DNA of 59,512 bases from Candidatus Viridilinea mediisalina (GCF_002532535.1 NZ_NQWI01000009.1:1-59512), one strand, 5' to 3'. Positions 34,535 to 44,226 are shown, numbered from the stretch's first letter. The notes: generated from the sequence alone by a model not told the origin. Made by a program: numbers and translations.

Positions 34535-34745
34535 TTGGGAGGCTTTGCCTCCCCCGAAGAGTTCTTGTTCTTTCGTGTTGGCGGCTTCGCCGCCAACACG
34601 AAAGAACAAGAGGGTTTGGGGCACCGCCCCAAAAGCAAGTTTTAGGGAAGCGTCGCCCCAAGCTAGACATGGGAAAACATCGTTTTCCCATGTCTAGCTT
34701 GAGACACCGCCCCAAGCTGGGCGTGGGAAAACCTGGTTTTCCCAC
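34535..34745. repeat. Hairpin-module cluster with a 20-bp-arm palindrome
   Basis: It includes the GGCGGC-TTC-GCCGCC module, the strings ACACGAAAGAACAAGAG and TTTGGGGCACCGCCCC, and a perfect inverted repeat at 34659-34701 (arms beginning CAAGCTAGACATGGGAAAAC). A further palindrome GTGGGAAAACC-TGGTTTTCCCAC lies at its right end. It separates the 816-residue membrane-protein gene from the DUF2079 gene. No gene is present. Confidence 0.75.
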
Positions 34746-34747
34746 CC

Positions 34748-37198
34748 TCAATCAATGACTTCCGAAATCGCAATCCGCATCAACCACTGATCCAGCGCCG
34801 TATAGAGCGTATAGAGCAACACCGCCACAACCAGCCAGCGGCCCCACGTCCAACGTGCCCAGATGCGCTCGGCATAGATGGCCCAGCAGATGCAGATCAC
34901 CGGCAACAAATAGAAGAGTTGCTTGTCCACCATCGAAATGCGGTAGCCCGCATAGGTGAAGAGTAGCGCCAGGGTGCCCCAAGCCGAGAAAGCTACCCAA
35001 GCCAGTGGGTGTTTGCGGAGCGCCAGATAGCCCGGAATGGTGAAGAGTACTGGGATGGCAATCCCGTAGTAGAGGTAATCTCCCGGCCAGATGCGATAAT
35101 CCAAATGGGGCACATACGACCAGAGGTATTGATCAAAGGGCAAGCGCTCGACCCCTACACTCTCTGGCCCCTGTACAAAGACCGTCTTCATGTAGGGCAC
35201 CGTCTGCTCAATGATCGGTGGGATATACTGGCCATAGTAGATCAGAATGGCCAGCGCAATCGCAACGCCCGAACCGATCCAGAGCGGACGCAGCGGATCG
35301 CGCAGTTCGGCCCACGCACCACCGCGCATGCCATTCAACCAGACCAAGCCAGTCAGAAGCACCAAGAAGACACCCATGAAGACGCCGGTTACCGTATAGA
35401 TCAAGAAGGCCGCCAGCAGAAAGACCGAGAGTGTCACCATGACTCGGCGTTCATGCAAGCGATCCCACATGCAGATGATGATCGTATTGCAAACCAGCGT
35501 AAACCAAAGACCAAAGGCAGTGGGCAGGTTCCCCCAGGCATGGAGCAAAAAGGCCACCGGAATGACCGCATAGGTTGCCCCGGCCAACAAAGCCGTGCGC
35601 CGACTCAGCCCAATCCGCACTGCAATCAAGGCAATCAGAATGATACGCGAGCTATCGAGCAGAATACTGGCGAGGTTCGCAGCTCGATCCATATCCACAA
35701 AGGGCACAAAGGCAAAAACCGTCGCCACCATATGAAACCAAGGCGAATAGGGGATCACTGGTCGCTCTGAACCCCACTCAGCCTCAGGCATCGTCGTCTC
35801 ATTCAGGGGGCTATCGGTGCCATACAGCAAGGGCAATTTACCATCAAGAATCCACATCGCCCGTGTCATGTGCCAGTTGACATCCACGGCCACAAAGAAG
35901 GGATAGATCACCCCCAGCGCCTTGAGCCAGAAACTGACCATCACAATCAGCAGCAGGATGCTCAGGAAGCGCTCGCCCGTCAGCAGATTTGTTGCCTTGG
36001 GCGTATCGAGCAATTGCTCTGCATCCTCAGCCTGCTCCAGCGGCGCACCCATCACCCGGAAGAGCCAGCGGGTCAGCCGTTGCAGCACCAAGGCCAACAG
36101 CAGGCTCCCAAGCGCCAACGACGCGATCCGCAGCAGCATAAAGCTACTAGGGAAGCGGTAGCTACCCAAAAACCATGCGCCCACCAGCGCAGCTAGGCTT
36201 ATGCCCATCAGCGCCCACAAGCTGGGCGTAGGCCAACGCTCGCGCACGGCCACCGGGCCACCCACCAGCACCTGTAGGGTCGCAAAGGCCCCCAGTATGC
36301 CCACAAGCGCCAACACCAAACCACTTAGCGGCGGCAACATCGTGCCCAAACTGGTACCAACCGCAGGGGCAACCTTCACATTGGACATGAGTACGCCCAA
36401 GGGACGTGGATCGGTATAGACCTTAGAGTTAATGGTGAAATCAAGGCTTCCATCACGCAGCGCCGAGGGCGGGATGAGCACACGTACTCGTCGTGGCTCG
36501 CCTGTCTCTGGTAGCGCAATTGGCGGCAACTGGCCCACCGTCACCGTAGCGCCCAGCGGCGCTCCATCGGGATGTTGCGTGATAACCCCCAGATCGGCGA
36601 TCCAAGCACCGCGCCCCAAATGGGGCAAGGCAATGCTACTCTCCGCCGCTGTCCAGCGGTAGGTGCGCGCCGGCGCAAGCTCCACCCGTCCAACAATATG
36701 CTGCGGTGGCGGCGGATCATTTGTCAACGGCGAAACCAACGTAAAGGTCAGGGTTTCGGCCTGGGCCAGTTCAGGCGTAATCCGCACCACAATCGTATCA
36801 AAGGTACGGCGCGGCATCGCCACCCGCACATCATTCACCGCCACTGCCGCTTCACGCAGAATGTTGAATGGCTGATCCGGCGCCACATGCAGGACGGCGA
36901 TCAGATCCCCCCGCTGGCCCCCCGGCACCGTCAGACTCGTTGCATCCGCAGGCCAATCAAAGCTACGCAGCGTTGTTGCGGCCTCAATCTCGCGCCCATG
37001 AAAACCTTGAACAAAAGCCCCGTCACGGTCATTTCCAAGATCAACCAACACCGTCGGACGCGGCGTATACGCCGCAAGCATCAGTACCACGGTCAATATA
37101 GCCAAAAACAGATAGGGCCCTAGCTCACCCACCCGTGGCAGGCTCCACGCCACGCCACCTGCACGGGGCAACGCCCTTCCTGATGTCGAACTTGCCAT
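34748..37198 (-). CDS. Large polytopic membrane protein, GT-C-like, with extracytoplasmic beta domain
   Basis: The 816-residue protein starts with one helix (about 25-45). An extracytoplasmic beta-rich region of roughly 240 residues follows, then twelve or so helices. GVIYPFFVAVDVNWHMTRAMWILDG, in the loop region, carries acidic residues of the GT-C kind. The last third is membrane-embedded as well. No family name is certain. It is the first gene of a minus-strand run of five large membrane proteins that appears to be a surface-glycan gene set. The ATG at 37198 follows GGGAGG very closely; a start at 37219 (seven residues longer) is possible. Confidence 0.65.
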   Translation of the reverse strand: MASSTSGRALPRAGGVAWSLPRVGELGPYLFLAILTVVLMLAAYTPRPTVLVDLGNDRDGAFVQGFHGREIEAATTLRSFDWPADATSLTVPGGQRGDLIAVLHVAPDQPFNILREAAVAVNDVRVAMPRRTFDTIVVRITPELAQAETLTFTLVSPLTNDPPPPQHIVGRVELAPARTYRWTAAESSIALPHLGRGAWIADLGVITQHPDGAPLGATVTVGQLPPIALPETGEPRRVRVLIPPSALRDGSLDFTINSKVYTDPRPLGVLMSNVKVAPAVGTSLGTMLPPLSGLVLALVGILGAFATLQVLVGGPVAVRERWPTPSLWALMGISLAALVGAWFLGSYRFPSSFMLLRIASLALGSLLLALVLQRLTRWLFRVMGAPLEQAEDAEQLLDTPKATNLLTGERFLSILLLIVMVSFWLKALGVIYPFFVAVDVNWHMTRAMWILDGKLPLLYGTDSPLNETTMPEAEWGSERPVIPYSPWFHMVATVFAFVPFVDMDRAANLASILLDSSRIILIALIAVRIGLSRRTALLAGATYAVIPVAFLLHAWGNLPTAFGLWFTLVCNTIIICMWDRLHERRVMVTLSVFLLAAFLIYTVTGVFMGVFLVLLTGLVWLNGMRGGAWAELRDPLRPLWIGSGVAIALAILIYYGQYIPPIIEQTVPYMKTVFVQGPESVGVERLPFDQYLWSYVPHLDYRIWPGDYLYYGIAIPVLFTIPGYLALRKHPLAWVAFSAWGTLALLFTYAGYRISMVDKQLFYLLPVICICWAIYAERIWARWTWGRWLVVAVLLYTLYTALDQWLMRIAISEVID

Positions 37199-37264
37199 AA
37201 CCTCCCTTTCCGCACACAATCGCAGCGATTGTACCAGAAACAGCCGCTTGTGTGCAAAGGGATG

Positions 37265-38500
37265 CTACGGTTGCTGATCCACATGCAGCGGGCACTTGGG
37301 ACGCCCCTGGCGCAATACGGCCCAGAGCCCAAACACTGCCGCCGCGAGTGAACCAGCCGTCAGGAAACTCCCAGACAGATAGGGCGCACTCGGGCCGTAC
37401 AGATCAAAGAGCATGCCCGCAAGCGGTGGGCCAAAGATCAGCGCCAAACTTAGCAGCGCTTGCATGCCCCCCAAGGCCGCCCCCTGCCGCCCCTCGCCCG
37501 CCCCGCCCGCAATCAGGCTCGTTAGCGACGGCAATGCCAATCCTAGTCCCAAGGCCATCAGCCCGATCAACGGGAAGAGCATCCAAGCCTTTGCTGCCAG
37601 GGCCGTTAGGCTCAGGCTCAGGCTCATCAGGCTCAGGCCCCCCACAATGAGTAGCGGCTCGCCAAAACGGGGCAGCAAGCGCCCCACCAAGAACGCCTGG
37701 GTAAAGACGCCACAGAAGCCCACAAAGGCGAAAAAGACCCCATTGTTGAGGGGATCCCACCCAAAACGCTCGCTACTAAAGATCGGGAAGTTGCTCTGGA
37801 GGCCCGCAAAGGCAAGATTGAGCAGAAAGACTGCAAGTAGCAGTGGTCGCAGGTTGGGCAAAGCTACCGCATAACCAATCTGGCCTGCAATACTCAGCGG
37901 GCTCAATGAACGCCGCATGCGCCGTTCAAGCGGCAGCGACTCGGGCAGCATGAATAGGGCAAAGAGCGTATTGAGGAGCGCAAGCAGCCCAGCCGCCAGC
38001 GCAGGCACATTCAGCCCATAGACACTCAACAGCCCGCCCGCTGCCGGGCCAACCATCAGCCCAATCCCAAAGGCTGCGCCCACGAGCCCCAAGCTGCGCG
38101 TGCGCTCGCAGGGTTTGCAACGATCACTGATGTACGCTTGTACCGTCGGGATACTCGCCCCCGCCGCGCCACCCCAAGCGACCGCTAAACCAATCAGCGG
38201 CAACGAACCAACCATGCCCGCAATGCCCAAGAGGGCATAGGCACCACTCGAAGCTAACAATGAACCAATCAGCACCGGACGCCGCCCAATACGATCAGAG
38301 AGCGCACCGAGTACCGGCGCCGCCAACAGTTGCATCAGCGCATACAACGCACTGAGCATGCCCACCATCAGGGCACTTTCCGATTGTTCGTGTACGATGA
38401 ATGGGAGTAGCGGGACGATCATGCTGTAACCCAGCATGTCAATCAACACGCACAGGAACACGATGAGCAGCGGTGAGCTGCGGCGCAGCGGTGCGCTCAT
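37265..38500 (-). CDS. MFS transporter (TetA/DHA1-like)
   Basis: The 411-residue protein has twelve predicted helices. Family motifs are present: DMLGYSMIVPLLPFI in helix 1, and GALSDRIGRRPVLIGS, the motif-A loop between helices 2 and 3. This pattern is typical of proton-driven drug or sugar exporters of the TetA/DHA1 type; the substrate cannot be predicted. The ATG at 38500 gives the usual start just before helix 1. The longer frame to 38740 is translated repeat DNA. An extended -10 box TGCTATCAT lies on the minus strand at 38571-38579. Confidence 0.85.
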   Translation of the reverse strand: MSAPLRRSSPLLIVFLCVLIDMLGYSMIVPLLPFIVHEQSESALMVGMLSALYALMQLLAAPVLGALSDRIGRRPVLIGSLLASSGAYALLGIAGMVGSLPLIGLAVAWGGAAGASIPTVQAYISDRCKPCERTRSLGLVGAAFGIGLMVGPAAGGLLSVYGLNVPALAAGLLALLNTLFALFMLPESLPLERRMRRSLSPLSIAGQIGYAVALPNLRPLLLAVFLLNLAFAGLQSNFPIFSSERFGWDPLNNGVFFAFVGFCGVFTQAFLVGRLLPRFGEPLLIVGGLSLMSLSLSLTALAAKAWMLFPLIGLMALGLGLALPSLTSLIAGGAGEGRQGAALGGMQALLSLALIFGPPLAGMLFDLYGPSAPYLSGSFLTAGSLAAAVFGLWAVLRQGRPKCPLHVDQQP

Positions 38501-38570
38501 AGATGTGATCGCCTTGCCAGGAGAGATGTAGATGGCGGCTCTGCATGTCTGTCTTTCGAGTCGCATATCT

Positions 38571-38579
38571 ATGATAGCA
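38571..38579 (-). promoter_or_regulatory. Extended -10 promoter of the MFS gene
   Basis: The minus strand reads TGCTATCAT about 70 bp upstream of the start. It is divergent from the promoter at 38617. Confidence 0.5.
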
Positions 38580-38616
38580 TAGCCTGAGCAAGCATGTGTA
38601 ACCTGTCCGTGTGGTG

Positions 38617-38625
38617 TGCTACAAT
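38617..38625 (+). promoter_or_regulatory. Extended -10 promoter of the oxidoreductase gene
   Basis: The plus strand reads TGCTACAAT. The leader then passes through a hairpin-module cluster before the start codon at 38792. Confidence 0.5.
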
Positions 38626-38664
38626 CGCTTGAGGTGGGTCTGAAGCTAAAGGCTACTGTCGCAC

Positions 38665-38778
38665 TACAACCTGCTTTGGGGCTACGCCCCACCCCCCCCT
38701 TTTTTGTGCCGATTTGGCGGCGAAGCCGCCAAATCGGCACAAAAAGAGTTTTTTGGGGAGGCGAAGCCTCCCCGCCAG
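38665..38778. repeat. Hairpin-module cluster
   Basis: GGGGC-TAC-GCCCC, TTTGGCGGC-GAA-GCCGCCAAA and GGGAGGC-GAA-GCCTCCC modules lie in succession, with CAAAAAGAG between the last two. It is the same module order as in other clusters of the window. It lies inside the 5' leader of the oxidoreductase gene. Confidence 0.75.
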
Positions 38779-38791
38779 TAAGGAATACCCA

Positions 38792-39856
38792 ATGGCTAAC
38801 CCCCTAAAAATAATTGTCGTTGGTGCCGGTGCCCAAGGGCGCACATGGCTCGCATTGCTCGCCAATGATCCCGCATGGTCTCTGGCGGCCCTCGTGGATA
38901 GCTCGCCCGCAACCTTGAATGAGGCCGCTTCAGAGTATGATCTGCCCGAAGAACACCGCTACTTTAATGCCCTGATCGCCTTCGCGCAGGTGCAAGCCGA
39001 TGCGGTACTCATTGCTACCCCCCCCGAAACCCATCGGGTCATTAGTGTGGCTGCCATTGAACGTGGCATGGCCGTCCTCAGCGAAAAACCGCTCGCAACT
39101 AGTCTGCGTGATGGGGTCGCTATTCTGCGGGCCACTCGCATGCACGCTGTGCCCCTTATGGTTGACCAAGGCCGACGCTGGTTGCCCCATATCGTCGCTC
39201 TGCGTGAAGCGGTGAAGGGCGGCTTGATCGGTGAGTTGGGCTATGTCACCTGCCAGTTCCATCTGCCGGTACGCTATGGTGGTTGGCGTACCATGATGCC
39301 TGAAGTGCTGATCGAAGACCTCGCCATTCACCACTTCGATACCATGCGCTTCATTACCGGACGCAACGGTCAGCGGGTCTATGCCCATAGCTTTCGCCCA
39401 TCCTGGAGTTGGTTTCGCGGTAACTCCTGCGCCAGCGTTGACCTGCTGCTCGACGGCGGGCTTCCCGTTCACTACTTCGCCAGTTGGGTCGCCCGTGGCC
39501 CCCGTAGCTCCTTGGACGGCGAAGTGCGCCTCGTCGGCGAACATGGCGCCCTGCTGCTGCGCGAAGATGATACCGTCTGGCACTATGTCAATGAAGACGA
39601 GACGCCCCACGAGTTGCTACTCCCCACCCTCGAACCAGAAGGCATGCTGCGTGGGCTTGCAAACTTCACCCAAGCTGTGCGTGGCGAAACGCCCCCCAAC
39701 CCCGATGCCGAAGATAATATCCACAGCCTTGCCCTCACCTCAGCCGCCGTCGCCTCAGCCCGTACCGGCCAGCCTGTCAATGTTGATGCCCATATGCGTA
39801 GTGCTGGCTGGAGCCCCGTTCGCCCCATGAGTGCCCGCCGCCCTGGAAGAGGGTAG
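38792..39856 (+). CDS. Gfo/Idh/MocA-family sugar oxidoreductase
   Basis: The 354-residue protein has an N-terminal Rossmann fold (IIVVGAGAQGRTWLALL) and the EKP motif (VLSEKPLATS) typical of Gfo/Idh/MocA enzymes. The C-terminal alpha/beta half carries IEDLAIHHFDTMRF, in which the His is the likely catalytic residue. These enzymes oxidise or reduce cyclic sugars or inositols with NAD(P). The ATG at 38792 follows AAGGA. The next gene, 213 bp on, encodes a TIM-barrel isomerase-like protein, and the two probably act on the same sugar; which one is unknown. Confidence 0.85.
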   Translation: MANPLKIIVVGAGAQGRTWLALLANDPAWSLAALVDSSPATLNEAASEYDLPEEHRYFNALIAFAQVQADAVLIATPPETHRVISVAAIERGMAVLSEKPLATSLRDGVAILRATRMHAVPLMVDQGRRWLPHIVALREAVKGGLIGELGYVTCQFHLPVRYGGWRTMMPEVLIEDLAIHHFDTMRFITGRNGQRVYAHSFRPSWSWFRGNSCASVDLLLDGGLPVHYFASWVARGPRSSLDGEVRLVGEHGALLLREDDTVWHYVNEDETPHELLLPTLEPEGMLRGLANFTQAVRGETPPNPDAEDNIHSLALTSAAVASARTGQPVNVDAHMRSAGWSPVRPMSARRPGRG

Positions 39857-39873
39857 GCGAGAAACAGAGGGTT

Positions 39874-39980
39874 TTCACCACAGAGACACAGAGAACACAG
39901 AGGAAGATCTATACCTATGCAGCGACCATCACATACACATACCATGCAAACCTCTGTGCTCTCGGTGCCTCTGTGGTGAA
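39874..39980. repeat. CACAGAG inverted-repeat element, copy 2
   Basis: It has the ends TTCACCACAGAG and CTCTGTGGTGAA and inner CACAGAG words. It lies 17 bp beyond the stop codon of the oxidoreductase gene, as copy 1 lies at the htrA stop. It has no coding capacity. Confidence 0.7.
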
Positions 39981-40069
39981 TATCTCTATACCTCTATCAT
40001 GTGTATGTTTGCAAATCTTGCACCAGAAAAGCTCTACCTGAAGAACGTGTTACCCAAAGGTCTCCCCCC

Positions 40070-40876
40070 ATGCAACTAGCCTTCTCCATAACCCTCGGCC
40101 CTGATGATCACCCAGGCCCACTTGCCAACCAAGTGGCCGAATTGGGCTACAACGCCCTCCACGTTCACTTCGCTGCTGGCTATGATCCCGCCCTCGCCCG
40201 CCGCCTCGCCTCTGCCTCCGCCGAGAGCGGGTTGCCCATTGTTGCGGTCTCGGGCTATGCCAATCCCTTGCGCCCCGCTGATGCACCAATGGGTATGAAC
40301 TTCGACCAACTGGCCGATCTTATTGAATGGTTACCACAACTTAATACGCGCCGCATCATCTGCTGGAGCGGCTCCTATGCCCCCGGCATCTTTGAAGCCC
40401 ACCCCGAAAACCAGAGTCTCGCGGCCCGCGCCCAGCTACGCGAGCAGATCGAAGATCTCTTGCCCCTCCTCGATGAAGCTGAGGCCATTTTGCTACTTGC
40501 CCCCCACCACCGCCATGTTCTGCATAACCCAACTGCCATCGCTGAATTCTGTGCTGAACTCAATTCGCCCTACCTACGCATCCTCCTTGATCTACCCAAC
40601 CTGCTGCCTCCCGCACACTGGCTCAAACATAGTGCGACCTTGCGGCAAACTGTTGCTCAACTCGCGCCCTATGTTGGCTTGCTCCAGTGCCAAGATATGT
40701 GCCTGCGTGACGGCCACGCCGATCTCTGTGCCCCCGGCCAAGGTCTGCTCAACTACCCCCAACTCATGCGCGCCGTGCGTGCCGCCGAACTCATCGTTCC
40801 CTTCGTTGTCGGCCAGACTGAACTGAGCCAAGCTGCCGCCGTCCGACGCTTGATCCTCGATCATTGGCGCACCTAG
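40070..40876 (+). CDS. Xylose-isomerase-like TIM-barrel protein
   Basis: The 268-residue protein has the (beta/alpha)8 pattern of sugar phosphate isomerase/epimerase (AP endonuclease 2 superfamily) proteins: HVHFAAGYDPA, IVAVSGYANPL and IICWSGSY in the early strands. The usual metal-binding Glu/Asp/His set is only partly visible, in LLLAPHHRHV, ILLDLPNLL and QCQDM. A divergent metal site is possible. The start was set at 40070 (AAAGG upstream), since the frame before it is repeat DNA. It follows the Gfo/Idh/MocA gene, with which such proteins often pair in sugar or inositol catabolism. Confidence 0.75.
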   Translation: MQLAFSITLGPDDHPGPLANQVAELGYNALHVHFAAGYDPALARRLASASAESGLPIVAVSGYANPLRPADAPMGMNFDQLADLIEWLPQLNTRRIICWSGSYAPGIFEAHPENQSLAARAQLREQIEDLLPLLDEAEAILLLAPHHRHVLHNPTAIAEFCAELNSPYLRILLDLPNLLPPAHWLKHSATLRQTVAQLAPYVGLLQCQDMCLRDGHADLCAPGQGLLNYPQLMRAVRAAELIVPFVVGQTELSQAAAVRRLILDHWRT

Positions 40877-40877
40877 T

Positions 40878-41110
40878 TGGGGCTACGCCCCCGGCGAGGG
40901 TTTGGGGCGTAACCCATTCGCATGAGGTTTAGGGCTGCCGCCCTGAAACCCGCTTTGGGGCTACGCCCTAACCCCCGTTTTTTGTTCCGCTTTGGCGGCG
41001 AAGCCGCCAAAACGGAACAAAAAGAGTTTTTTTAGGGAAGCTTCGCCGCCCCCAAACCCCCGTCGGATGGTTAACGTCATGCGTATGGGGGCGTAACCCC
41101 ATAGGGTGGT
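40878..41110. repeat. Hairpin-module cluster
   Basis: GGGGC-TAC-GCCCC (more than once), AGGGCTGCCGCCCT, TTTGGCGGC-GAA-GCCGCCAAA and the words TTAACGTCATGCGTATGGGG are arranged as in other clusters. It takes up most of the 305-bp gap before aspS. No T-box motif or gene is seen. Confidence 0.75.
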
Positions 41111-41142
41111 AGCCCAAGCTGCGCCCCACAAACCCTTACACA

Positions 41143-41151
41143 TGATATAAT
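41143..41151 (+). promoter_or_regulatory. Extended -10 promoter of aspS
   Basis: TGATATAAT is an extended -10 element about 31 bp before the start codon. The leader is too short for a T-box or other riboswitch. Confidence 0.6.
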
Positions 41152-41181
41152 TCAATGTCCATACCACAATAAGGAGTCACT

Positions 41182-42942
41182 ATGTTTCGCTCGCACACCT
41201 GCGGCGAGCTGCGCCCGGAGCACGTCGGCCAAGAGGTGACGCTGGCGGGCTGGGTTCACCGCCGCCGCGACCACGGGGAGCTTATCTTCATTGACCTGCG
41301 TGATCGCTATGGCATCACCCAGGTCGTTTTCGACAGCATTACCGCTACAGCCCACCAAGTGGCCGAGCAGGCGCGCTCGGAGTATGTGCTGCAGGTGCGC
41401 GGCACGGTGCGCCCACGCCCCGCTGAGGCGGTGAATCCCCACCTTGCTACCGGCGCGATTGAAATGGAAGCGCTTGATGCCCACATTCTCAATGCCGCTC
41501 GCACCCCGCCACTCTATATCGCTCAAGAAGGCGGTGAGGATGAAGCCCTACGCCTCAAGTATCGCTACCTCGATCTGCGCCGTGAACGTATGCAGCGCAA
41601 CCTCATTCTGCGCCATCGCGTGGTAAAATTTATGCGTGACTTCCTTGATCAAGAGGGTTTCCTCGAGATCGAGACGCCGATCATGATCAAGTCTACCCCC
41701 GAAGGTGCCCGCGATTACCTTGTGCCTTCACGCGTGCATCCCGGTAAGTTCTACGCCCTGCCCCAAAGCCCCCAACAGCTTAAGCAGTTGCTGATGGTGG
41801 CGGGCTACGATAAGTATTTCCAGATTGCGCGCTGCTTCCGTGATGAAGACCTGCGCTCTGATCGCCAGCCTGAGTTTACACAACTCGATATGGAACTCAG
41901 TTTTGTAGACCAAGAAGATGTGCTGGTGCTGCTCGAACGGCTCTTTACTGAGTTGTGCCAGACGGTCGCCCCCCATAAACGCCTGCTTACCCCCTTCCGC
42001 CGCCTGACCTTCCAAGAGGCAATGGATCGCTATGGTAGCGATAAGCCCGATCTGCGCTATGAGCTTGAGTTGATTTCGTTGAGCGACCTACTTGCCCAGA
42101 CGCCCTTCCAGGTCTTCCGTAACGCCCTCGCTGCCGGTGGCCAGGTCAAAGGGCTGCGCATTCCCGGCTGCGGTGGCTATTCGCGCAAACAATTGGACGA
42201 GTTGGTTGAATTGGCTAAAACTGGTGGCGCACGCGGCTTGGCCTGGGCTGTGCTGCCCCCGGCTGGTGGCGCTGTACGCTCCTCCTTCGGCAAGAATCTG
42301 GGCGCGGGCGAGCTGGAGGCGATCATTGAGCGTATGCAGGCCCAAACCGGCGACCTGCTGCTCATTGTTGCCGATACAGCCTCCGTGGTGGCCGCCAGCC
42401 TCGATAAGCTCCGTCGTGAGTTTGCCGCCCGCCTCAATCTCGCCGATCCCAATATCCTCCACTTCTCATGGATCGTCGAGTTCCCCATGTTTGAGTGGAG
42501 TGAAGAGGAACAGCGTTGGGATGCCCGCCACCATCCCTTTACTGCTCCCCTCGACGAGGATTTGCACCTGTTAGCGAGCGATCCCGGCGCAGCGCGTGCG
42601 AAAGCCTACGACCTTGTACTCAATGGCTATGAAGTGGGTGGCGGCAGCATCAGAATCCATCAGCGCGATGTCCAGCAACAGGTCTTTGACCTGCTGAACA
42701 TCAGCCGTGAGACCGCACAAGCCCAATTTGGGCATATGCTCGAAGCCTTCGAGTATGGTGCCCCGCCCCACGGTGGGATTGCCCCCGGCATTGATCGCAT
42801 CGTCATGCTCCTCGCCGACGAAAGTACCATCCGCGAAGTCATGGCCTTCCCCAAGACCCAACAGGCCACCGACCTCATGACCGCCGCACCATCCAGTGTG
42901 GACGAACGCCAACTTAAGGAACTGCACATTACCCTTCGGTAA
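41182..42942 (+). CDS. aspS: Aspartyl-tRNA synthetase
   Basis: The 586-residue enzyme charges tRNA-Asp. An N-terminal OB fold reads the anticodon ([22 protein letters not shown]). The class II core has motif 2 ([18 protein letters not shown]) and motif 3 ([12 protein letters not shown]), and a GAD insertion (about 290-410) marks the bacterial form. The His in RRRDHG matches the residue reported to favour misacylation of tRNA-Asn in non-discriminating AspRS, so this enzyme might serve both tRNAs if GatCAB is present. AAGGAG precedes the ATG. Confidence 0.95.
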   Translation: MFRSHTCGELRPEHVGQEVTLAGWVHRRRDHGELIFIDLRDRYGITQVVFDSITATAHQVAEQARSEYVLQVRGTVRPRPAEAVNPHLATGAIEMEALDAHILNAARTPPLYIAQEGGEDEALRLKYRYLDLRRERMQRNLILRHRVVKFMRDFLDQEGFLEIETPIMIKSTPEGARDYLVPSRVHPGKFYALPQSPQQLKQLLMVAGYDKYFQIARCFRDEDLRSDRQPEFTQLDMELSFVDQEDVLVLLERLFTELCQTVAPHKRLLTPFRRLTFQEAMDRYGSDKPDLRYELELISLSDLLAQTPFQVFRNALAAGGQVKGLRIPGCGGYSRKQLDELVELAKTGGARGLAWAVLPPAGGAVRSSFGKNLGAGELEAIIERMQAQTGDLLLIVADTASVVAASLDKLRREFAARLNLADPNILHFSWIVEFPMFEWSEEEQRWDARHHPFTAPLDEDLHLLASDPGAARAKAYDLVLNGYEVGGGSIRIHQRDVQQQVFDLLNISRETAQAQFGHMLEAFEYGAPPHGGIAPGIDRIVMLLADESTIREVMAFPKTQQATDLMTAAPSSVDERQLKELHITLR

Positions 42943-42979
42943 GAGGAGGGGAGGGGAGGGGGTTGGCTACGTCAAAGTT

Positions 42980-43088
42980 GCTGGGGCTTCGCCCCAAACC
43001 CACTTTTTTTGTTGCTGTTTGGCGGCTTCGCCGCCAAACAGCAACAAAAAAAGACGTGCGGGGGCGGCGAAGCCGCCCCCGCACCCCA
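42980..43088. repeat. Hairpin-module cluster
   Basis: GGGGC-TTC-GCCCC and a large inverted repeat with CTTTTTTTGTTGCTGTTTGG/CCAAACAGCAACAAAAAAAG around GGC-GGCTTCGCC lie downstream of aspS. The A/T runs make it a plausible terminator for aspS, and the modules match other clusters. Confidence 0.75.
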
Positions 43089-43158
43089 AAATATTGTAAT
43101 GGGCTTCGGTTATACTACATATATATGCTAGAAATCCCTCGCCCCAGGGAGTTGAGCG

Positions 43159-44124
43159 ATGGTCAAGCGCATCTTGGTTGTAGATGACGATCCCAATATT
43201 CGCCGGATCGTTAGTCTGGCCCTCAGTGACGACTCGCCCTACGAAGTTCATGCGGTCGCATCGGCTGAGGCTGCCCTGCTCCACATTGCCCGCCAGCCGG
43301 TTGATCTTCTCTTCACTGATATTCGCATGCCCGGCATGAATGGCCTCGAGCTTGTGCAGCGTGTGCGCGAACTTGATCCCACCACTGCGGTGATTGTCTT
43401 TACGGTGAGTCCCCAAGATCTGACGCCTGATCGTGCGGCGCTTCTCAAGATTGATTGCTTGCTCGAGAAGCCCGTTTCGCCCGATCGCATGCGCCTCGCC
43501 GTCGATCTGCTGCTCGATCCGATCAAGTTGCTCCCCCGCCCTTCGCACCGCGATCAAGCGCCACTGCCACCTGCGCCGCCCCCTACCGAGCCCCCTCCCA
43601 CCACCACAGGTGCAGGGCCGCTCGGTCAACGTCTCGCTTCCCTGCGCTCGCGTAAAGCCACCACGCCACTGCCGCCCCATTCCCAGAGCGCCCCCATTGC
43701 TGTGCGTCTAACTCCGCGTAGCCCCGGACTCTACGGGCGCAGCTATTCAGAACAACAGATCGAAGCGATGCGTCAGGCACTCAAAGAATTGGCCCTTGAG
43801 CCTGATGTACACTGTGCCGTGCTGGCCGACCTCAGTGGTATCGTGTTAACTCACTGGAGCCGTCGGCGTGACATCAATATCACGGTGGTCGCTGCGCTTG
43901 CGGCGGGCAACACAATGGCCCTGGCTGAGATTGGGCGCAATCTAGGCCAACAGAATCCTGGTCACCTCGTGATCCATGAAGGCCAAGACCAGAGCATCCT
44001 CATGGCTACCATGAACGATCTGCTGCTGCTCATTGCCATTGGCCCCAACGCATCCCTTGGTTGGGCTCGCATCGCTACCCTGCGCGCCTGCGAAGAGATT
44101 CTGAAGATTGCGTACACCAAATAG
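43159..44124 (+). CDS. Response-regulator receiver domain fused to a Roadblock/LC7 domain
   Basis: The 321-residue protein starts with a receiver domain: Asp9-11 (VVDDDPN), phospho-acceptor Asp54 in LFTDIRMPGMNG, Thr82 and Lys104 (LLEKP). A Pro-rich linker of about 80 residues follows. The C-terminal half (about 205-321) has the Roadblock fold: LADLSGIVLTHWSRRRDI, then LAEIGRNLGQQN and DLLLLIAIGPNASLG. Roadblock proteins bind small Ras-like GTPases such as MglA. The fusion suggests phosphorylation-dependent control of a GTPase system. No histidine kinase or GTPase is adjacent. The ATG is preceded by GGGAGTTGAGCG. Confidence 0.85.
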   Translation: MVKRILVVDDDPNIRRIVSLALSDDSPYEVHAVASAEAALLHIARQPVDLLFTDIRMPGMNGLELVQRVRELDPTTAVIVFTVSPQDLTPDRAALLKIDCLLEKPVSPDRMRLAVDLLLDPIKLLPRPSHRDQAPLPPAPPPTEPPPTTTGAGPLGQRLASLRSRKATTPLPPHSQSAPIAVRLTPRSPGLYGRSYSEQQIEAMRQALKELALEPDVHCAVLADLSGIVLTHWSRRRDINITVVAALAAGNTMALAEIGRNLGQQNPGHLVIHEGQDQSILMATMNDLLLLIAIGPNASLGWARIATLRACEEILKIAYTK

Positions 44125-44134
44125 TGCTTCTCTA

Positions 44135-44212
44135 CATTCGGAGTGCCGACTTTAGTCTGCATCCAATGGTAGCTTGTGACCTCAGCCGACTAAAGTCGGC
44201 ACTCCGTCGGTG
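44135..44212. terminator. 19-bp inverted repeat between converging genes
   Basis: Arms CGGAGTGCCGACTTTAGTC and GACTAAAGTCGGCACTCCG lie between the receiver-Roadblock gene (stop 44124) and the S41 protease gene (stop 44227). The words resemble the core of the 100-bp element at 5989 and 19026, so it may be a decayed relative. It could serve as a terminator for both. Confidence 0.5.
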
Positions 44213-44226
44213 GCTATGAAATCACG

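Noticed and set aside
40878-41181. T-box leader for aspS
   Set aside because: No T-box specifier or antiterminator words are seen; the promoter lies about 31 bp from the start.
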